Origin: Selaginella moellendorffii
Lineage: Eukaryota > Streptophyta > Lycopodiopsida > Selaginellales > Selaginellaceae
Assembly (NCBI RefSeq): GCF_000143415.4
Contig: NW_003314289.1
Span: 1,479,023-1,543,022 of the forward strand
Length of the DNA stretch: 64,000 bases
Direction of reading: 5' to 3'
This document shows positions 12,322 to 24,802 of this stretch, in pieces; the first letter of the stretch is position 1; each line of letters begins with the position of its first letter. Both the position numbers and the translations under genes were made by a program. A model generated the notes under the pieces. The model did no database searches, had not been told where the DNA came from, and worked only from the letters and a program-made list of their open reading frames with translations.

Positions 12322-13638
12322 TCATGTGTGCGAGGCTGTTGATGCGACCCAAATCGGATACAGCTGCTGCCCGACTTTGCAATCCACCCTCCCAAACAGG
12401 AAGGACCACAAAACGTTGACGATGCCGGTGCCATAGTCCATGCTGTTGCCACAGAGCTCGTTTAGCTCGTCGGCAACGCGCTGAGCGTCACTGGACACGT
12501 CGCCTAATGCCCACGCTAGTGATATGTGAGGCCGAGGAGTCTGCCAAAGGAAAGAAAAACGGAGAAGAAATCCTCAAAACCAAACGAAGAAGGAAACGCA
12601 AAGGCTTACATCGTAGAATGGTGGGAGGCCGTGGAGCTTGTAAGCCTCAGTAACCAGCGCTATTTGCCTGCGAATCTACAACCACAAAGCAAATGAAACT
12701 GTCAAGAGAAACGAAACCAAACGAGGACACCTTACGTCGGATAATCCTCCAGACACAACTTCCAATCCGAGAAACGTTCTCGATCGATCATCGTTCAAGT
12801 AAACCTCCCATCTCCCAAACTCGATCCAGAACCTAGCTAAACGTGCAATGTCAGCGAGGAGAAACCGCGAGAAAACAAAGCTAACTCACCGTTTCTGGCT
12901 TTCAAACTTGTGTCTCAGCAGGGGGATGAGCGTGTCAATCTGGTGGACTCTAATCGGGACTGTTCTCGAGAGACTGATGTGGAACTCTTTGGCGAGCTGT
13001 ATGCCGGAGTCGGCGTTTGAGCGAGAAGTTGTGTCTCTGCGCTTGAAACTCACGACAATGTCGTCGTCCATCCCACGCAACTGGGGCATCATACTTGATG
13101 CTTTACCAAGTAGTGACTCCAAGACATTCCGTGCTCCAAGCGTGACAGGAACTAGAAATCAAGAACACCACAACTTAGATATGGATATAAGAACAGATCA
13201 CGCAGCTTACCAGGAATGTTTACGTAGGATGGAAAATTCCCTTCGACATGTGGGAATGTGCGTTTTCGTCCAGCATGACTGGGTGGTATCACTGCAAGAA
13301 GAAAACAATGGTAAGAACACCGAAAAAAAAAAAGGCATAAGCGAGAAGAAGACAATGCTAAGAACAAGCAGCTCTTTTGGAAAGAAAAGAAGTATGAGCG
13401 AAACGAAATGAAGAAGAACAAAGATCAAAGGAGCTCTTTTCCGAGACTTACGAGCATCTGGAATTTGGTCCAGCTCCGATGGAGGTGGCGGCAACGGGTT
13501 AAGGTTGTAGATCGAGTAGCGCGACTTGGTGCGTACTTTTTGCTTTCTCTTTGGAGGGCTGCTGGCGGTGGAAAATCGAGAATCGTCCGTGTCGGAGCCC
13601 GACGGAGATGTGTTGTAGAACATTTGTATTTCTTCCAT
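12322..13638 (-). CDS. USB1: U6 snRNA 3'-5' phosphodiesterase USB1
   Basis: A nuclear 2H-phosphoesterase that trims the oligo(U) tail of U6 snRNA and leaves a protective terminal phosphate. Six exons in coding order: 13638-13452, 13291-13211, 13151-12890, 12832-12736, 12675-12610 and 12540-12322; all phases join, giving 303 residues. Both catalytic HxS motifs are present: FHISLS (His147) and RPHISLA (His236). The family block GRKRTFPHVEGNFPSYVNIP and the TFLGLEVVSG segment before the second motif are also clear. The N terminus (ASSPPKRKQK) is a basic, Ser/Pro-rich stretch. The last ~30 residues after MDYGTGI diverge from what I expect, so the very 3' end could use another splice form. A decayed copy of exon 1 and its promoter lies at 14938-15255. 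Confidence 0.9.
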
Positions 13639-13969
13639 GACCCTCTAGCAAAAATCGAAGAATCCCTCTGTCCAACTATTTCCGCTCCTCGTCCATAGCA
13701 TTCTCCCTCATTTCACCTTGGCGAGTGCCTCATCGGTGGGAAGACCATAAACCCTGTACCTTGCGGGAGAGTGGTGCCCCTAGAATCACTGCGCGGCTAA
13801 ATCTGTGGCGCCATACCTGGGGCAACGAGGGCGCCACGTGGCGCCCGTTGTCGATCGTGTTTCCCGGAGCGCGATTGTGACGGATCAGCCTCTCCTCCGC
13901 TCAAGGGACGCAATGCTTGGAAAGAGAAAGGAGGAGGAACCCTAAAATTGCCACATTTGCCCCAAATTC
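13639..13969. promoter_or_regulatory. USB1 upstream region
   Basis: Sequence upstream of USB1. Most of it recurs in a C-to-T-decayed form at about 15110-15255, so it was duplicated together with exon 1. No core promoter motif is certain. Confidence 0.4.
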
Positions 13970-14860
13970 TCAAGGAAAACGCCTTAATATTTTATTGTCG
14001 TTTGAACTAATTATGTATACAAATCCATCATCGTCCACAGAAAGTGTTGTTGATTTACATGTTGGACAATTAAAATTTATAAACCATATTTCTATATCTC
14101 GAAAATCCTTTATAGTTAATTTTCCAGTCTCTAAAAGCAACCAACAGTCAATACCTTTGTTAGAAGTCCCATTTTCCCATAAAACATGTACTCTTTTCCA
14201 AGTTATAACTAGATTACAATTTTGCTTTAGATTTAATTCATATTCTCCATTTGGAGAAATTAAAGTATTAGAATTCAGTAGATAAGATCCAAAATCATGT
14301 TTTTCACCACTCACAAGTGAAGATCTGTAAATCCAACAGTTATTAACAGCTGTATTTATAGAATTTTTAGTTTTCACCATGATAAAATTGTTAGTATTCT
14401 TAGATCCATATTTTCTAGCATTTAGTAGTTTATATTTGATGCCCACATAATTTAAAGTAGCAATCATAAAACCATAGTTTCCTACTCGAGCTTCTCTTAA
14501 CACATCAAATAAAAGCTCATTAAGTTTTCCAATAATTTCTTCCCCTGATGCTCCTCCTCCTGTTCCTATTCGAGCTAAATTACACATGCCACTAGGCCTT
14601 TTACTATAAATCCAGATGGTAACTTCAATAACTTTATCTGATAAGTAAAGATAATCAGTCCAAGTAAATGCACTATAGTATTTATGTGTTTCTTCTATTT
14701 TTGTGTCCATGAGCTCTACTAAGAATTTTCCAATTTTATTAATATCATTTTTAGTAATGAAATTGTAAAGTGAAATAGCATCCCAATTTACATCATCTTG
14801 AATGGTCAAATTTGCTAATTGGGAAAATATTATGAGAAGAAGAGAAATCCTGGCACTCAT
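13970..14860 (-). CDS. Secreted protein with bulb-type (mannose-binding) lectin-like domain
   Basis: An intronless frame on the minus strand. I start at 14860 because MSARISLLLIIFSQLANL is a typical signal peptide; the frame is open further up to 14926, giving 318 residues instead of 296. The C-terminal ~110 residues resemble a B-lectin fold (the segments LISPNGEYELNLKQNCNLVI, VLWENGTSNKGIDCWLLL and ETGKLTI), with one recognisable repeat and a pair of cysteines (FNCPTCK) near the end. The N-terminal part (residues 20-170 of the mature form) is not recognised. The coding sequence is strongly AT-rich, unlike USB1 next to it, and it lies exactly between USB1 and the decayed duplicate of the USB1 start. 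Function, perhaps carbohydrate recognition in defence, is inference. Confidence 0.65.
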   Translation of the reverse strand: MSARISLLLIIFSQLANLTIQDDVNWDAISLYNFITKNDINKIGKFLVELMDTKIEETHKYYSAFTWTDYLYLSDKVIEVTIWIYSKRPSGMCNLARIGTGGGASGEEIIGKLNELLFDVLREARVGNYGFMIATLNYVGIKYKLLNARKYGSKNTNNFIMVKTKNSINTAVNNCWIYRSSLVSGEKHDFGSYLLNSNTLISPNGEYELNLKQNCNLVITWKRVHVLWENGTSNKGIDCWLLLETGKLTIKDFRDIEIWFINFNCPTCKSTTLSVDDDGFVYIISSNDNKILRRFP

Positions 14861-14937
14861 AATAAAATAAGAAATTAAGTTCCTAATGATATAATTATCA
14901 TAAGGAAAAAAGCCACATTTCATCAATTATGTCACCA

Positions 14938-15255
14938 AAAGCTGTCGTTGGTGTAGATTGAGTAGTGTGACTTGGTGTGTGCTTTTTTCCTTTCTCTTTG
15001 GAGGGCTGCTAGCGGTGGAAAAATCAAGATTCATCCATGCAGGAGCCCAATGGAGATGTGTTGTACAACATTCTCTAGCAATAATCAAAGAATCCCTCTG
15101 TGTCCAACTATTCCTCATTTGCCTTAGCAGGTACCTCATTGGTGGAAAAGACTATAAACCCTGTACATTGAATCACCGTGTGGCTAAATCTGTGGCACTT
15201 GGGGCAATGCCATGTGGTACCTGTTGTCAATTGTGTTTCTCAAAGAGTGATTAAG
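14938..15255 (-). pseudogene. Decayed duplicate of USB1 exon 1 and promoter
   Basis: The minus strand carries FSTASSPPKRK and flanking sequence closely matching USB1 exon 1 (13452-13638). The match continues upstream through GACTATAAACCCTGTAC and CTAAATCTGTGGC, which also occur upstream of USB1. The start codon context and frame are broken. Most differences are CG to TG or CA, as expected from deamination of methylated CpG. Confidence 0.8.
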
Positions 15256-17929
15256 CCTATAAGAAACAGATTGACGTGGTAGTTGAGGTGGGCAAAACTC
15301 AGCCATGTGGCAGATTCTAGGAACTTTTCAAATTTATGGGAGAATCATGAGATTAAATGCTCCTCTGACGAAGTATGGAGGTGGCAAAAATCCACCGTAG
15401 CAACATAGAAGATATGAGCTCAAGAGCAGCCAAAGCAAGAGAAAGAAGAAGAGAGGAGCGAAGTTGGACATGTGGATCAATTTTGTTATGCCATGTGAAT
15501 TAGAAAACTGGCAGTCCAACAAATTGTGTTAATTTTGATAGTTAAGATTCTGTTTTGGATTTTGAAGGTGTTACATAGCAAGTGGGAATTCTTTCCTAAG
15601 GTAAGAGGATGGTTCTTGAAGGTATGAGAGGCAAACTTAGAAGAGCATGTTGGGAAGAGCTACAATAGCAAAATCTCAAGGTGGCACTACTGATACATGG
15701 CCTTAGAGTGGAAGTTGGCCCAAAGCCAGTGGACTAGCAACACGAGAGGAGTTCACAATTCAGAATCTTTCTTACAAATCCTGGATGAGGACAGGGATTC
15801 TTTACTACATCCAAATACCATGCCCAAGAAATATTAACTTACAACATACCACTAGATGGTTTTTTGAACATTGGAGGTTGACCTATAGGGTCTTCACCCT
15901 TTAGTGATCTATCAAGTGGTGAAAGCATTTGAAAGCAATATTCCCTAAGAAGGGAATCCATGGCATTCACTATTGGTTAGCCCTGACGTTATGAATCTAG
16001 GTGAAGAGGAAAAAGATATAAGATTTGCTTAGTGTTTGGGATCTTGTTTTTGTTCTTATTCTTTCATTCTCTTTCATATCTAAATTTGAGTTTGGATTTC
16101 TCTATATCTAGAATTGTAGGTATCAAATATGTTCTTCCTTTTTCAATCTCTGTTGCATTCTCTTCTTCCACCATGCCATGTCGTCATCAATCAAGAAGTG
16201 TCTCATCCAAGGCTATAGATAATATATCATTATTGTTGTGTTCTCTTCAAATCAAACTTTTAGTGTTGGTGTGGTGGTGACTATAATTATGGGTATTGAA
16301 AGTTATTTATTAACGAATCCTTTTGGATATTCTCCTCATATTGCCATGATATTAGGAGATTGTTATTACAAGATCCTGTATTAGTTTTTGCTTAAGTTAG
16401 TTGAGAAATTGGTCAACACATGAGGGCATTAAGAAAAGAAATCTTAAACAGTCATTTAGTTAAATATATTTATGGAATGTAGAAATTGTCCTTAACTTGA
16501 TAGTGTTGTTCTTGTGTATAGATTCACAATTTAACATAATTCCATATATAATAAATTTTTACGAATTTTCAATTTTCCAAACTTTACACTAGGGTGAAAG
16601 CCCAAAGTATGCATTCAAACAAGAAGGGGAGGGGGGGGGGGGGGGGGGGGGGTTGGGATTTTAATTTTTTAATAGGAATAATAGGTAGGTTGGGCTTGAT
16701 TAACTAATTTAAGACATTGAATAGCTCCTTATTAGTCATGTCTATCTTTATTTTGTATTAAGCTTGTGTTTAAGACTAAACTCTATACCATGCTAGTTAA
16801 TAGAGTGCTCATTTACTCACGTTAGGCTATCAATATACTAAAATAGTGTTAAACTTTGTTTGGCTTTGTTTAGCTCTATTTTACATGCTTCTTAGCATTG
16901 GGATGTTACATGTTTTAGAACTATTCTAATATCACATTGCTCTTGTCCTTTTTCTCCTTTTTCAAGAGTTTCTCTGTGCTTTGATTCTTTTGTTCATTAG
17001 TTATATGCTGGAGAATTTGGATTTGTCCCTTTGTTTAATGGTCCAAAGCCTTGAAACTACTCCATTGCTTTTAGCCCATATGTCTAATAGTTAAGGTTCT
17101 ACTCTATGGTTATCTTATGATAAATTATCATAAGGTAAAAAGTAAAAACCATATTTGTTACATATTTTAATTCCTAATGTATTGCCATCTCCAACTTTCA
17201 TGGGATGTGATTATATGGCTTCTTTTGTTCTTGGTGTCCTACCATCTTCTATTGATATAATGTGTGATCATGATATTGATTGAAGTATAGATGAAATAAT
17301 ATGGTTTTTGGAGAATGTTTAAAGATCATGTTCATGGGAAAACAATATGTATAAGCTTGACTAAGTTTTTGATATTGATGAGGAATTTGATTACCTTAAA
17401 GATAATTTTAAGGACAAGTTAGAGATTTCACAAAATAAGTGTCAATCCTTCAATCTATCATCTAATCCTTTTTCATTACATTATGTTCTTTCCTAATATT
17501 TTCTTATGTCCTGACTTGAGTTACCTCCTCATGTTTTTTTTTTGTTGCTTCTTCATTTGTAACATTTCCTTCTTCTCGCACTTGATCATTTGTGATTCTT
17601 ATAATTCTCATTCTTAGTTTAATATTAAATTGAGATATGGATATTGAGTATGTGCATGGAACAAAAAATCTTTTTTTTTTTTTTGTGGGTGGAATCTTTG
17701 ATTGTTTCTAGTATTGAGTATTCCTCTATTCCAAAAGTTTAATCACTTTTGTCAATTTTGGGTTAAGTCCATTTTTCCTGATATAAGTGCCAATGAGAGT
17801 TTTGACCTTACCATTGCTGTTGAAAAGTTTTTTCTATTCTCCTGAAAGTATGGATTTTCTTATTAATTTTTGTATTGAGTTATATATTAAAAAGGTTGAA
17901 CGATATGAATCTCTTACTTATATGGTCAT
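15256..17929. other. AT-rich, no gene recognised
   Basis: Old non-coding DNA with no coding frame I can support. It contains a run of 22 G (16631-16652) next to a short match to the start of the 59 kb LTR, and several poly-T runs. Confidence 0.5.
16595..16652 (+). repeat. LTR-start-like fragment with G-tract
   Basis: TGAAAGCCCAAAGTATGCAT at 16595 matches the putative LTR start at 59315 (TGAAAGCCCAAAGCATGCGT) with two differences. In both places a long G run follows. This suggests an old solo or truncated LTR of the same family; its other end was not found. Confidence 0.4.
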
Positions 17930-18266
17930 TGTCAAGAACCAACTGCAAAATCAAGAAAAACAAAGGGAAATTGACAAGAAAAAATGAGAAAAAGTCAAAG
18001 GAAAACTAGCCCCAAGATTGGTGTTGATTGTGGATAAATTTTTACAGCAATTATTAAGCCTTTATAATGCAAATGAAAGAATGAAGACCATTGGTTTTGA
18101 GCTTTAAATTAATGATTCATGTTGCCCGAACCACATGGACCACCCAAAGAATATGAATCAATCTCAAAGGAAGCCATTAGGTAATGGCTAAAATAATGGT
18201 TAGAATAATGACTTAGGAAATTGGTAATGCCAAGGAATCTAGTGACAAGAAGGGGGCTTTTTGATA
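17930..18266 (-). repeat. LTR of the degenerate chromovirus (3' LTR in element orientation)
   Basis: The repeat runs from TGTCAAGAACC to CTTTTTGATA and is followed by a C-rich stretch that reads as a polypurine tract on the minus strand. It aligns in parts with the better LTR at 54337-54697, for instance GGTGTTGATT followed by a GATTGTGGA-type stretch. It is about 337 bp. Its inner edge recurs at 22635-22678. Confidence 0.6.
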
Positions 18267-21200
18267 ATACCCCCCCTCAAGGACAAGTGGAGCGAGTGCA
18301 AGGATTAACTGAGGGAGAGGAAGTAGAAGCAAAGGAATGAGGACCAAGCTTATGAGGATAACAAGTGTGAAAATCATGGAGTTTAAGAGGGGAATGAGCT
18401 AGATGCTCAGTTGGCTTCTAGGAACGGTCCTCAGAATTATAACTAAGCCAATCAACAAGATAAAAGAGCCAGTTGCGGGAGATTTTGGAGTCAAGAATGG
18501 AAGCAACTTTGAACTCAAGCTCATTATGGAGGACAACAGGAGGAAGTGGTGGAGAAGTGTAGTTGGGAATGGTGTTGGAAATGTAAGGTTCGAGAAGAGA
18601 GGAGTGAAAAACAAGGTGTAAATGCTAGGAAGCAAGCAAAGCAAGACAAAAAGAAATAAGATTGAGTACATCGGAGATGGAAAATGGGCTGAGGCACTTG
18701 AAGTCTAGCTTGCCAAAAGGTCAATCTGTAGAGATGTTGTGGTGAAGAAGCTTATGGTCACCAGCAACATATGGGGGAGCTGGTTGGCAATGATGATTGG
18801 CAAAGCACTTATGGGACTCAATGACGGACTGGAGATGATAAGAGATGGTGGTGTGAATGGTTTGGAGATGAGTGAAAAAAGTATCAGCCTATGGAATGGC
18901 CGGAGTGGTGGAAGAAAGGGGGTGAGAGAGATCAAGATAAAGGTGACGATTGGTATAGGCAAAGAATAGAGAGTACCGAGTGGAAGAGTGACAAGAGTTG
19001 TTATAGAAGAACTCCACAAGAGGCACAAGGTCCAACTAGTCATCTTGTTGATAGCTGATAAAGCAGCGAAGATATTTCTCCAGCAATTGGATGGTGCGCT
19101 CGGTTTGGCTATTGGTTTGAGGATGATAAGCCGATGAGAGGTTGCCATAAATGCCGAGCAACTCGAGAAAATAGCGCTAGTACCTAAAGATGAACTAAGG
19201 TCCCCTGTAGGTGACGATGTCCGTTGGCAAGCCATGAAGCTAGAACACTCCTTGAGCACCAAGGTGGCCATTGCTGTGCCAATGATGGACTTTGAGCATG
19301 GCAAGAAATGGGCCATCTTGGTGAATCGATCCACCACCACAAGGATGGAATCAAAACCATGGGAAGGCAGAAGATCAATCAAGAAGTCCATTGAAATGGA
19401 CACCCAGGGAGCCGCTGGCACTGCTAGTGAGTGGAGCAGCCCCAATGGTGAATGACGCAAGTGCTTGTTTCGGGAATATGTGTCACAAAAATCCATGAAG
19501 TGCTTGATAAACTCCCACATCTCGGGCCACCAATAATCCCTGGAAACCAACTCAAAAGTCTTATGCTCACTGTAATGGCCAGTTGCTTGATCATCATGTC
19601 ACTGTTGAAGAACAAGCCATCGAGCATCACCAACAGGAACATACAGCTAGTCACTGTGGTACAAGAGGTCATCCAGTAAGGTGAAGTTATCGAGCCAAGT
19701 GCAGGCAGAAGAAAGAGGATGACTAGGTTGAAGATGAGGAAACACATCCAGAGCAAAGTCATCTAGTTGGAGATCTTGCCAAATGACCACTGTAATGGCT
19801 GGGTCTAACGGAGCCATTGAGATGGCCAAAAGCTAGAGCCAGTCTAGCCCTAGAAGAACTTGGTTCTGGTTGTCGAAGGCCGGGTCACCAGGATGGAGGC
19901 TGAGGTAAGACTGATGGCATCCATCAACCCTTGTTGCTTTCCCGGCCTATAACAGATAACAAAATCAAATTGAGAGAGAAATTGAGCCCACCATGCTTAT
20001 CGATGGCTCAAAACCTGAGCTGAAGAGAAGAACTCTAGGTTCTTATGATCCGTCCACACGGTGATCTGATGCGCAGCACCCTTTAGGAAATGGTGCCACT
20101 AATGGAAAGAGTCTACAATGGCAAGGAGCTCCTTGTCATGGATCCCATAGTTGATCTTAGCTACGTGGAACTTCCAGGAATGGAACACGACCAAATGAAG
20201 CTCCTCATCATCACCAAGTTGAGAAATGGTTTTAGCCAAAGCAAGATCAAATGCATCAGCCTCAACAAAGAATGGCTTGGATGAGAACCGGGGCCAAAAC
20301 AAAAGCCGCCTTGAAGGAGTTGAATGCCAATTGGGCAGCTGGGGACCACTTGAATGGCACATCCTTGTGGGTTAGAGCTGTCAATGGCAACACCAGGTCA
20401 GAGTACTTGTCAATGAACTTACAATAAAAATTAGCGAAATTGAGAAAACACTGTACGTTGGTGACGGTCTTTAGCACCTCCCATTCCTAGATCATTTTTA
20501 CTTTTGCAAGATCCATTGTGGAGACACAATATACCCCAAATACTCAATGGAATCCCAATCAAAGAAACACTTCTCAATCTTTGTGTAAAGGCTATGTTCC
20601 CGGACCTTGGCCAACACTTGCCATACATGCTGATCATGCTCCTCCTAAGTGTGAGAGAAAACCAGAATATCATCAAGATAAACAACCACAAACTGATCCA
20701 AAAACTCCCTAAAGATGTCATTTGCCGAATATTGAAAAATGGCAAGGGCATTGGTGAAACAAAATGGCATCACTGTGTACTCGAAATGGCCGTAACGACT
20801 CCGGAAAGCCATCTTCCACTTGTCCCTAGACTTGATCCTAATGAGATTGTAAGCTCTTCGAAGGTTGATCTTGGTGAAAAATTGAGCCCCACCCAGCTGT
20901 TCCAGCAACTCCGGGATCAAAAGCAACGGGTACCAATTCTACATGGTGACTTTGTTGAGGCCATAGTAGTCAACTAGCAGCCGCAAGGTGCTATCCTTCT
21001 TCTTGATGAAGAAAATGGGAGTAGATGACTGAGAGTGCCAGATGAAGCTAAATTCTAGATTGGAGTCCACATACTCCTTGAGGGCAGCTAGCTCCAATGG
21101 CAAGAGACCATAGATGGGTCCCCATGGGGGATGAGCACCTCAACAGCACAGTTAAAAGGATAATGAGGAGGAAAAACACTAGCTTTTCTCTTGTCAAAAA

Positions 21201-22678
21201 CATCTTGGAAATCTTGATACTTTGCCGACAAGTAAACAGTTAACTCAATGGAATAACAAACAAGATTAACAATCAAAGCAAACAACTAAAAAGGTTCAGA
21301 CTCATGGACTAACTCTTTCATGGTGATGGTAGAAATGGGCAAAGGGCATGGGCTAAAGTCAAGAATGGGTTGAGGGTTTAATAATGGTAGTGAAATAGCT
21401 GGACGGGAAGCAAAAATGGGAAGAACTAATTTGTCAATGGATGGAAAAGGTAATGGAGGGGTGAAATAGAGTAGGAGACACAACTTCTTTGCTAATGGAT
21501 TTGGAGAAGAGTGTTGTACAACTGCTAACAATGGCCAGTAGGGCCGTGGGTCACTGGCAGCATCTTTGGCAATGGCTATTCCACATGTCCCCATTGAAAG
21601 AGTGCTGAGCGCTAGTGATGTGCTGGCTACACAATTGAGTACAACAAGACCCTAACCCTCTAGTGCAGATGCAAAACCCGAGCTCGAATCGGCAGCAAGA
21701 GTTGAGGGCGATGGAGCAAGCCGTAGGTATTCCCAATTGATCTGCGGGTTGTGAAGACGAAACCACAGGAGCCTAAGAACCACAACAATGTGCTTGTTGG
21801 AGATGATGTTGAAGGCAACGTCAGTGCAAAGATCCCCACCTGAACTCGAAAAGAAATTGTAGCCCAAAGCCCAATTGAAGGAGCAACAACATGGCCTCCA
21901 ATACTTTCAATGGTTTGAATCGCATAAAAAAAGGTTGAGATGGGGATCCAATACCGCTGGACAAAAGATTCATCCATGAAACATGAAGTTGCTCCAAATT
22001 CCAATAGAATTGTGGTATGCAGCACTAGTGATTGGGAACCAGGAATCCTCAGAGTCATGGAAAGGTGGAAGTTGGCAGAGATTGTGGTCAAAGACAAGAA
22101 TGGAATGGAAAGAGAAGTGGAGGTGGAGGAACTTGATGTTGAACAAAGAGACATTTTATTCCTTGCACAATGATCCAATCAGGCAGCTCCTATTCTGATT
22201 GGACATCCCCATTTCCCAGCACAGATGTTTCAAGCTCCTCAACAGACAAAGATGGCAACTTTGTTTGCAGAAGACAGGGTGGCTTCCAAGAACATCCAAC
22301 CACCCTATGTCCCAAGTCCCCACAATCATGTGGCATTGACACTCAACTGGAGAGAGGTGGTAACAATTGGTGAAAGGTATTGTGCTAATGTCAATCTCCA
22401 TTGGAGTTGCCATAGAGGGTGTTGAGGTGGGAGTTGTGATGGCTAGACGAGGTATTGGAGAAGAGAAATTGTGGTGTGGTTTATGACACTGTTCAAACAG
22501 CCGATTGTCACACTTTATTGCCTTCTCAATGGCGTTGTTGAGATCTATTGGGTCTTCCATCATGATTAACAAGTCCTTGACGTCGTCACGGAGGCCGAAT
22601 TGGAACTGGTTAATAATGGCTTGGGTAAGGTTTTGGTAACAGCAAGGAATTTGGTGGCAAGAAAGGGGCTTTCTGACA
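17930..22678 (-). mobile_element. Degenerate Ty3/gypsy chromovirus
   Basis: A retrotransposon relic on the minus strand. Reading in element order from 22678: a gag remnant (FGLRDDVKDLLIMMED), a degraded protease (GATSCFMDESFVQ), reverse transcriptase with [10 protein letters not shown] (20645-20926), an RNase H part (FVEADAFDLALAK and DKELLAIVDSFH, 20099-20362), integrase (RDYWWPEM, SMDFLIDLLPS and VVVDRFTKMAHFLPCSKS, 18705-19550), and a chromodomain remnant near 18400-18540 (LDSKISRNWLFYLVDW). Many frameshifts and stops break every domain. Only about 45 bp of the 5' LTR remain (22635-22678), joined straight to gag. It belongs to the same lineage as the element at 54.3 kb. Confidence 0.88.
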
Positions 22679-23585
22679 ATCATAACCAAAGTATTTTATA
22701 ATAAGATTTCCCCTATTATCCAGCTATTTTGCTTAGATAAAATATTTTATATCAAGAAGTCCCTTGTTAACTTGTAAGCAACAAAAGGAATGACTTGAAA
22801 GACAATCTATAAAGGTTCAAATATAGAGAGAAAAAGCCCATGAATAAAAGTGCACTCCCTTTTCCAATCGATTAAAGGTTTTGAGATGCTTGGGGTTAAA
22901 TATCCTTGAGTTTGAGTAGTATTAGGTTAAGAAGTCTAAATTTAGGAGTTTACATAATCAAACTCTAAGCATATTTACTTATTTTTATTTCCTCATCTCT
23001 ACTTTGACATATTGAAAATTTCTTTTGATACTTCTTTATCCATTTTTTTTCTTTCACAATGTTTCTTTTTTAAATTTGTTTTTAACTTTCTCCTCTTTTT
23101 CCTGACATTTCAAACTTTTTTTTCTTTAGAGGAAAGGGTACAATGAGAGTTCAGCCCTAGTAATGAATTGAGGATAAGTAAATGATATAAATAGTAGAGT
23201 AAAGACAAGCATAGCAAGCTCGAATAAAATATCCAACCCCAATATAGTGAGGCCAAATGAAAATATTTATGGCAAAGTAAGAATGAGTGCAACAAGTTCG
23301 AATCAAGTCAATGCACTTTTTTTTTTCTTCAAGGAGGGGATATAAAAATATGAAAGACAAATAAAGTAAGTCCAACTTTTTATATGTGGTTGTAGCACAC
23401 CTTATCTCTCTCCCCTTAAACCAACTGGAAAAAAAGTAATTGCTTGATAAAAGAGTTTTTAGTCATTCTATCCTTATTTATCCCCTAAGGTTTTAAGGAT
23501 CTATGGTAATAGTATATGCATTACAATGGTGCTAAATAAAGATAAAAGTTATAAATCATGAGTTAAAAGTTGACCAAATTAAAGA
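22679..23585. other. AT-rich, no gene recognised
   Basis: Between the chromovirus and the large TIR element. No coding frame or repeat is recognised. Confidence 0.5.
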
Positions 23586-23610
23586 TAAGCTCTATTTCGT
23601 TAAAGTGGGA
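23586..23610 (+). repeat. Left terminal inverted repeat
   Basis: A 25-bp sequence matching the reverse complement of 36984-37008 at every base. Similarity drops at once on the inner side. Confidence 0.9.
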
Positions 23611-24190
23611 TTTATTCAATAAAATGGGACTAGGTACAAATTTTCAAGTATTTGAAAATGACGTGAAATTATATGTTTTTTGTCCAGGGGCTAGACATAT
23701 CTGGGGCATGGTGACTAGCGCGGTGACTTTGTGTCCAGACTGAGTCCATCTGGTTGTATAAAAAATCTCATTGTCAAGGTGAACAAGCCGAATCTGAAGC
23801 TAAAGAAGAGCGATGGCATGCGCGCACACACTATTTGTTTGTTCATTGAGCGTGTGGTGAGCTTTCCAAGATGAACGTCATTCCTATTAGCCAGACATAT
23901 AACTTAATGGTGAGAACATTTAGATATTATTCAATGTTATCTTTTTCTAACGAATCTAATTGTGAAGGTGTAGCAAGAGGCATTGCTAGTCTGGAGAAGT
24001 CATTTAACTCATTTGACCCTTAGTGTATTTTCATGAAACTAAATAACATTCATATTATTAAGGAATTTCTCTAGTACCTTTTTTTTACGACATAGAGGCT
24101 TGCATTTCTTTCAAAGGTGATTTAGTAAAAGGCCTGAGGGCACATGCCATTCTATTTCTCAGACCGGTATTAAGATATACTAGTGCAAAG

Positions 24191-24344
24191 GGCCACATGC
24201 TATCACGCCTCCTCTGATTCAGATTCGGATTGTTCACCTTGAAATAAAATAAATTAGAAACTTAGTAAAGGAATATTAATGAATCTCACCTTATACCCGG
24301 GTTATGAATGCTCTTGCTGCATCTCTTGCATGGTCTGGCAAGGT
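24191..24344 (-). repeat. Extra copy of the transposase 3' end
   Basis: This 154-bp block is almost identical to 25144-25297 in the same orientation. On the minus strand it encodes TLPDHARDAARAFITRV, the 52-nt intron and the SESESEEA-type terminal exon. Beyond it the sequence differs from the main gene and runs into the assembly gap, so a second, truncated transposase copy may be hidden there. A third, more diverged copy of the terminal exon region lies at about 25000-25095. Confidence 0.85.
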
Positions 24345-24385
24345 CTCTGACGTTACTGGGGCGTTCTCGATAGTTGTTAATGTTG

Positions 24386-24802
24386 NNNNNNNNNNNNNNN
24401 NNNNNNNNNNNNNNNNNNNNNNNNNNNNNNNNNNNNNNNNNNNNNNNNNNNNNNNNNNNNNNNNNNNNNNNNNNNNNNNNNNNNNNNNNNNNNNNNNNNN
24501 NNNNNNNNNNNNNNNNNNNNNNNNNNNNNNNNNNNNNNNNNNNNNNNNNNNNNNNNNNNNNNNNNNNNNNNNNNNNNNNNNNNNNNNNNNNNNNNNNNNN
24601 NNNNNNNNNNNNNNNNNNNNNNNNNNNNNNNNNNNNNNNNNNNNNNNNNNNNNNNNNNNNNNNNNNNNNNNNNNNNNNNNNNNNNNNNNNNNNNNNNNNN
24701 NNNNNNNNNNNNNNNNNNNNNNNNNNNNNNNNNNNNNNNNNNNNNNNNNNNNNNNNNNNNNNNNNNNNNNNNNNNNNNNNNNNNNNNNNNNNNNNNNNNN
24801 NN
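24386..24802. other. Assembly gap (run of N)
   Basis: A run of 417 N. True length and content are unknown. It lies within the repeated 3' end of the transposase gene. Confidence 0.99.
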
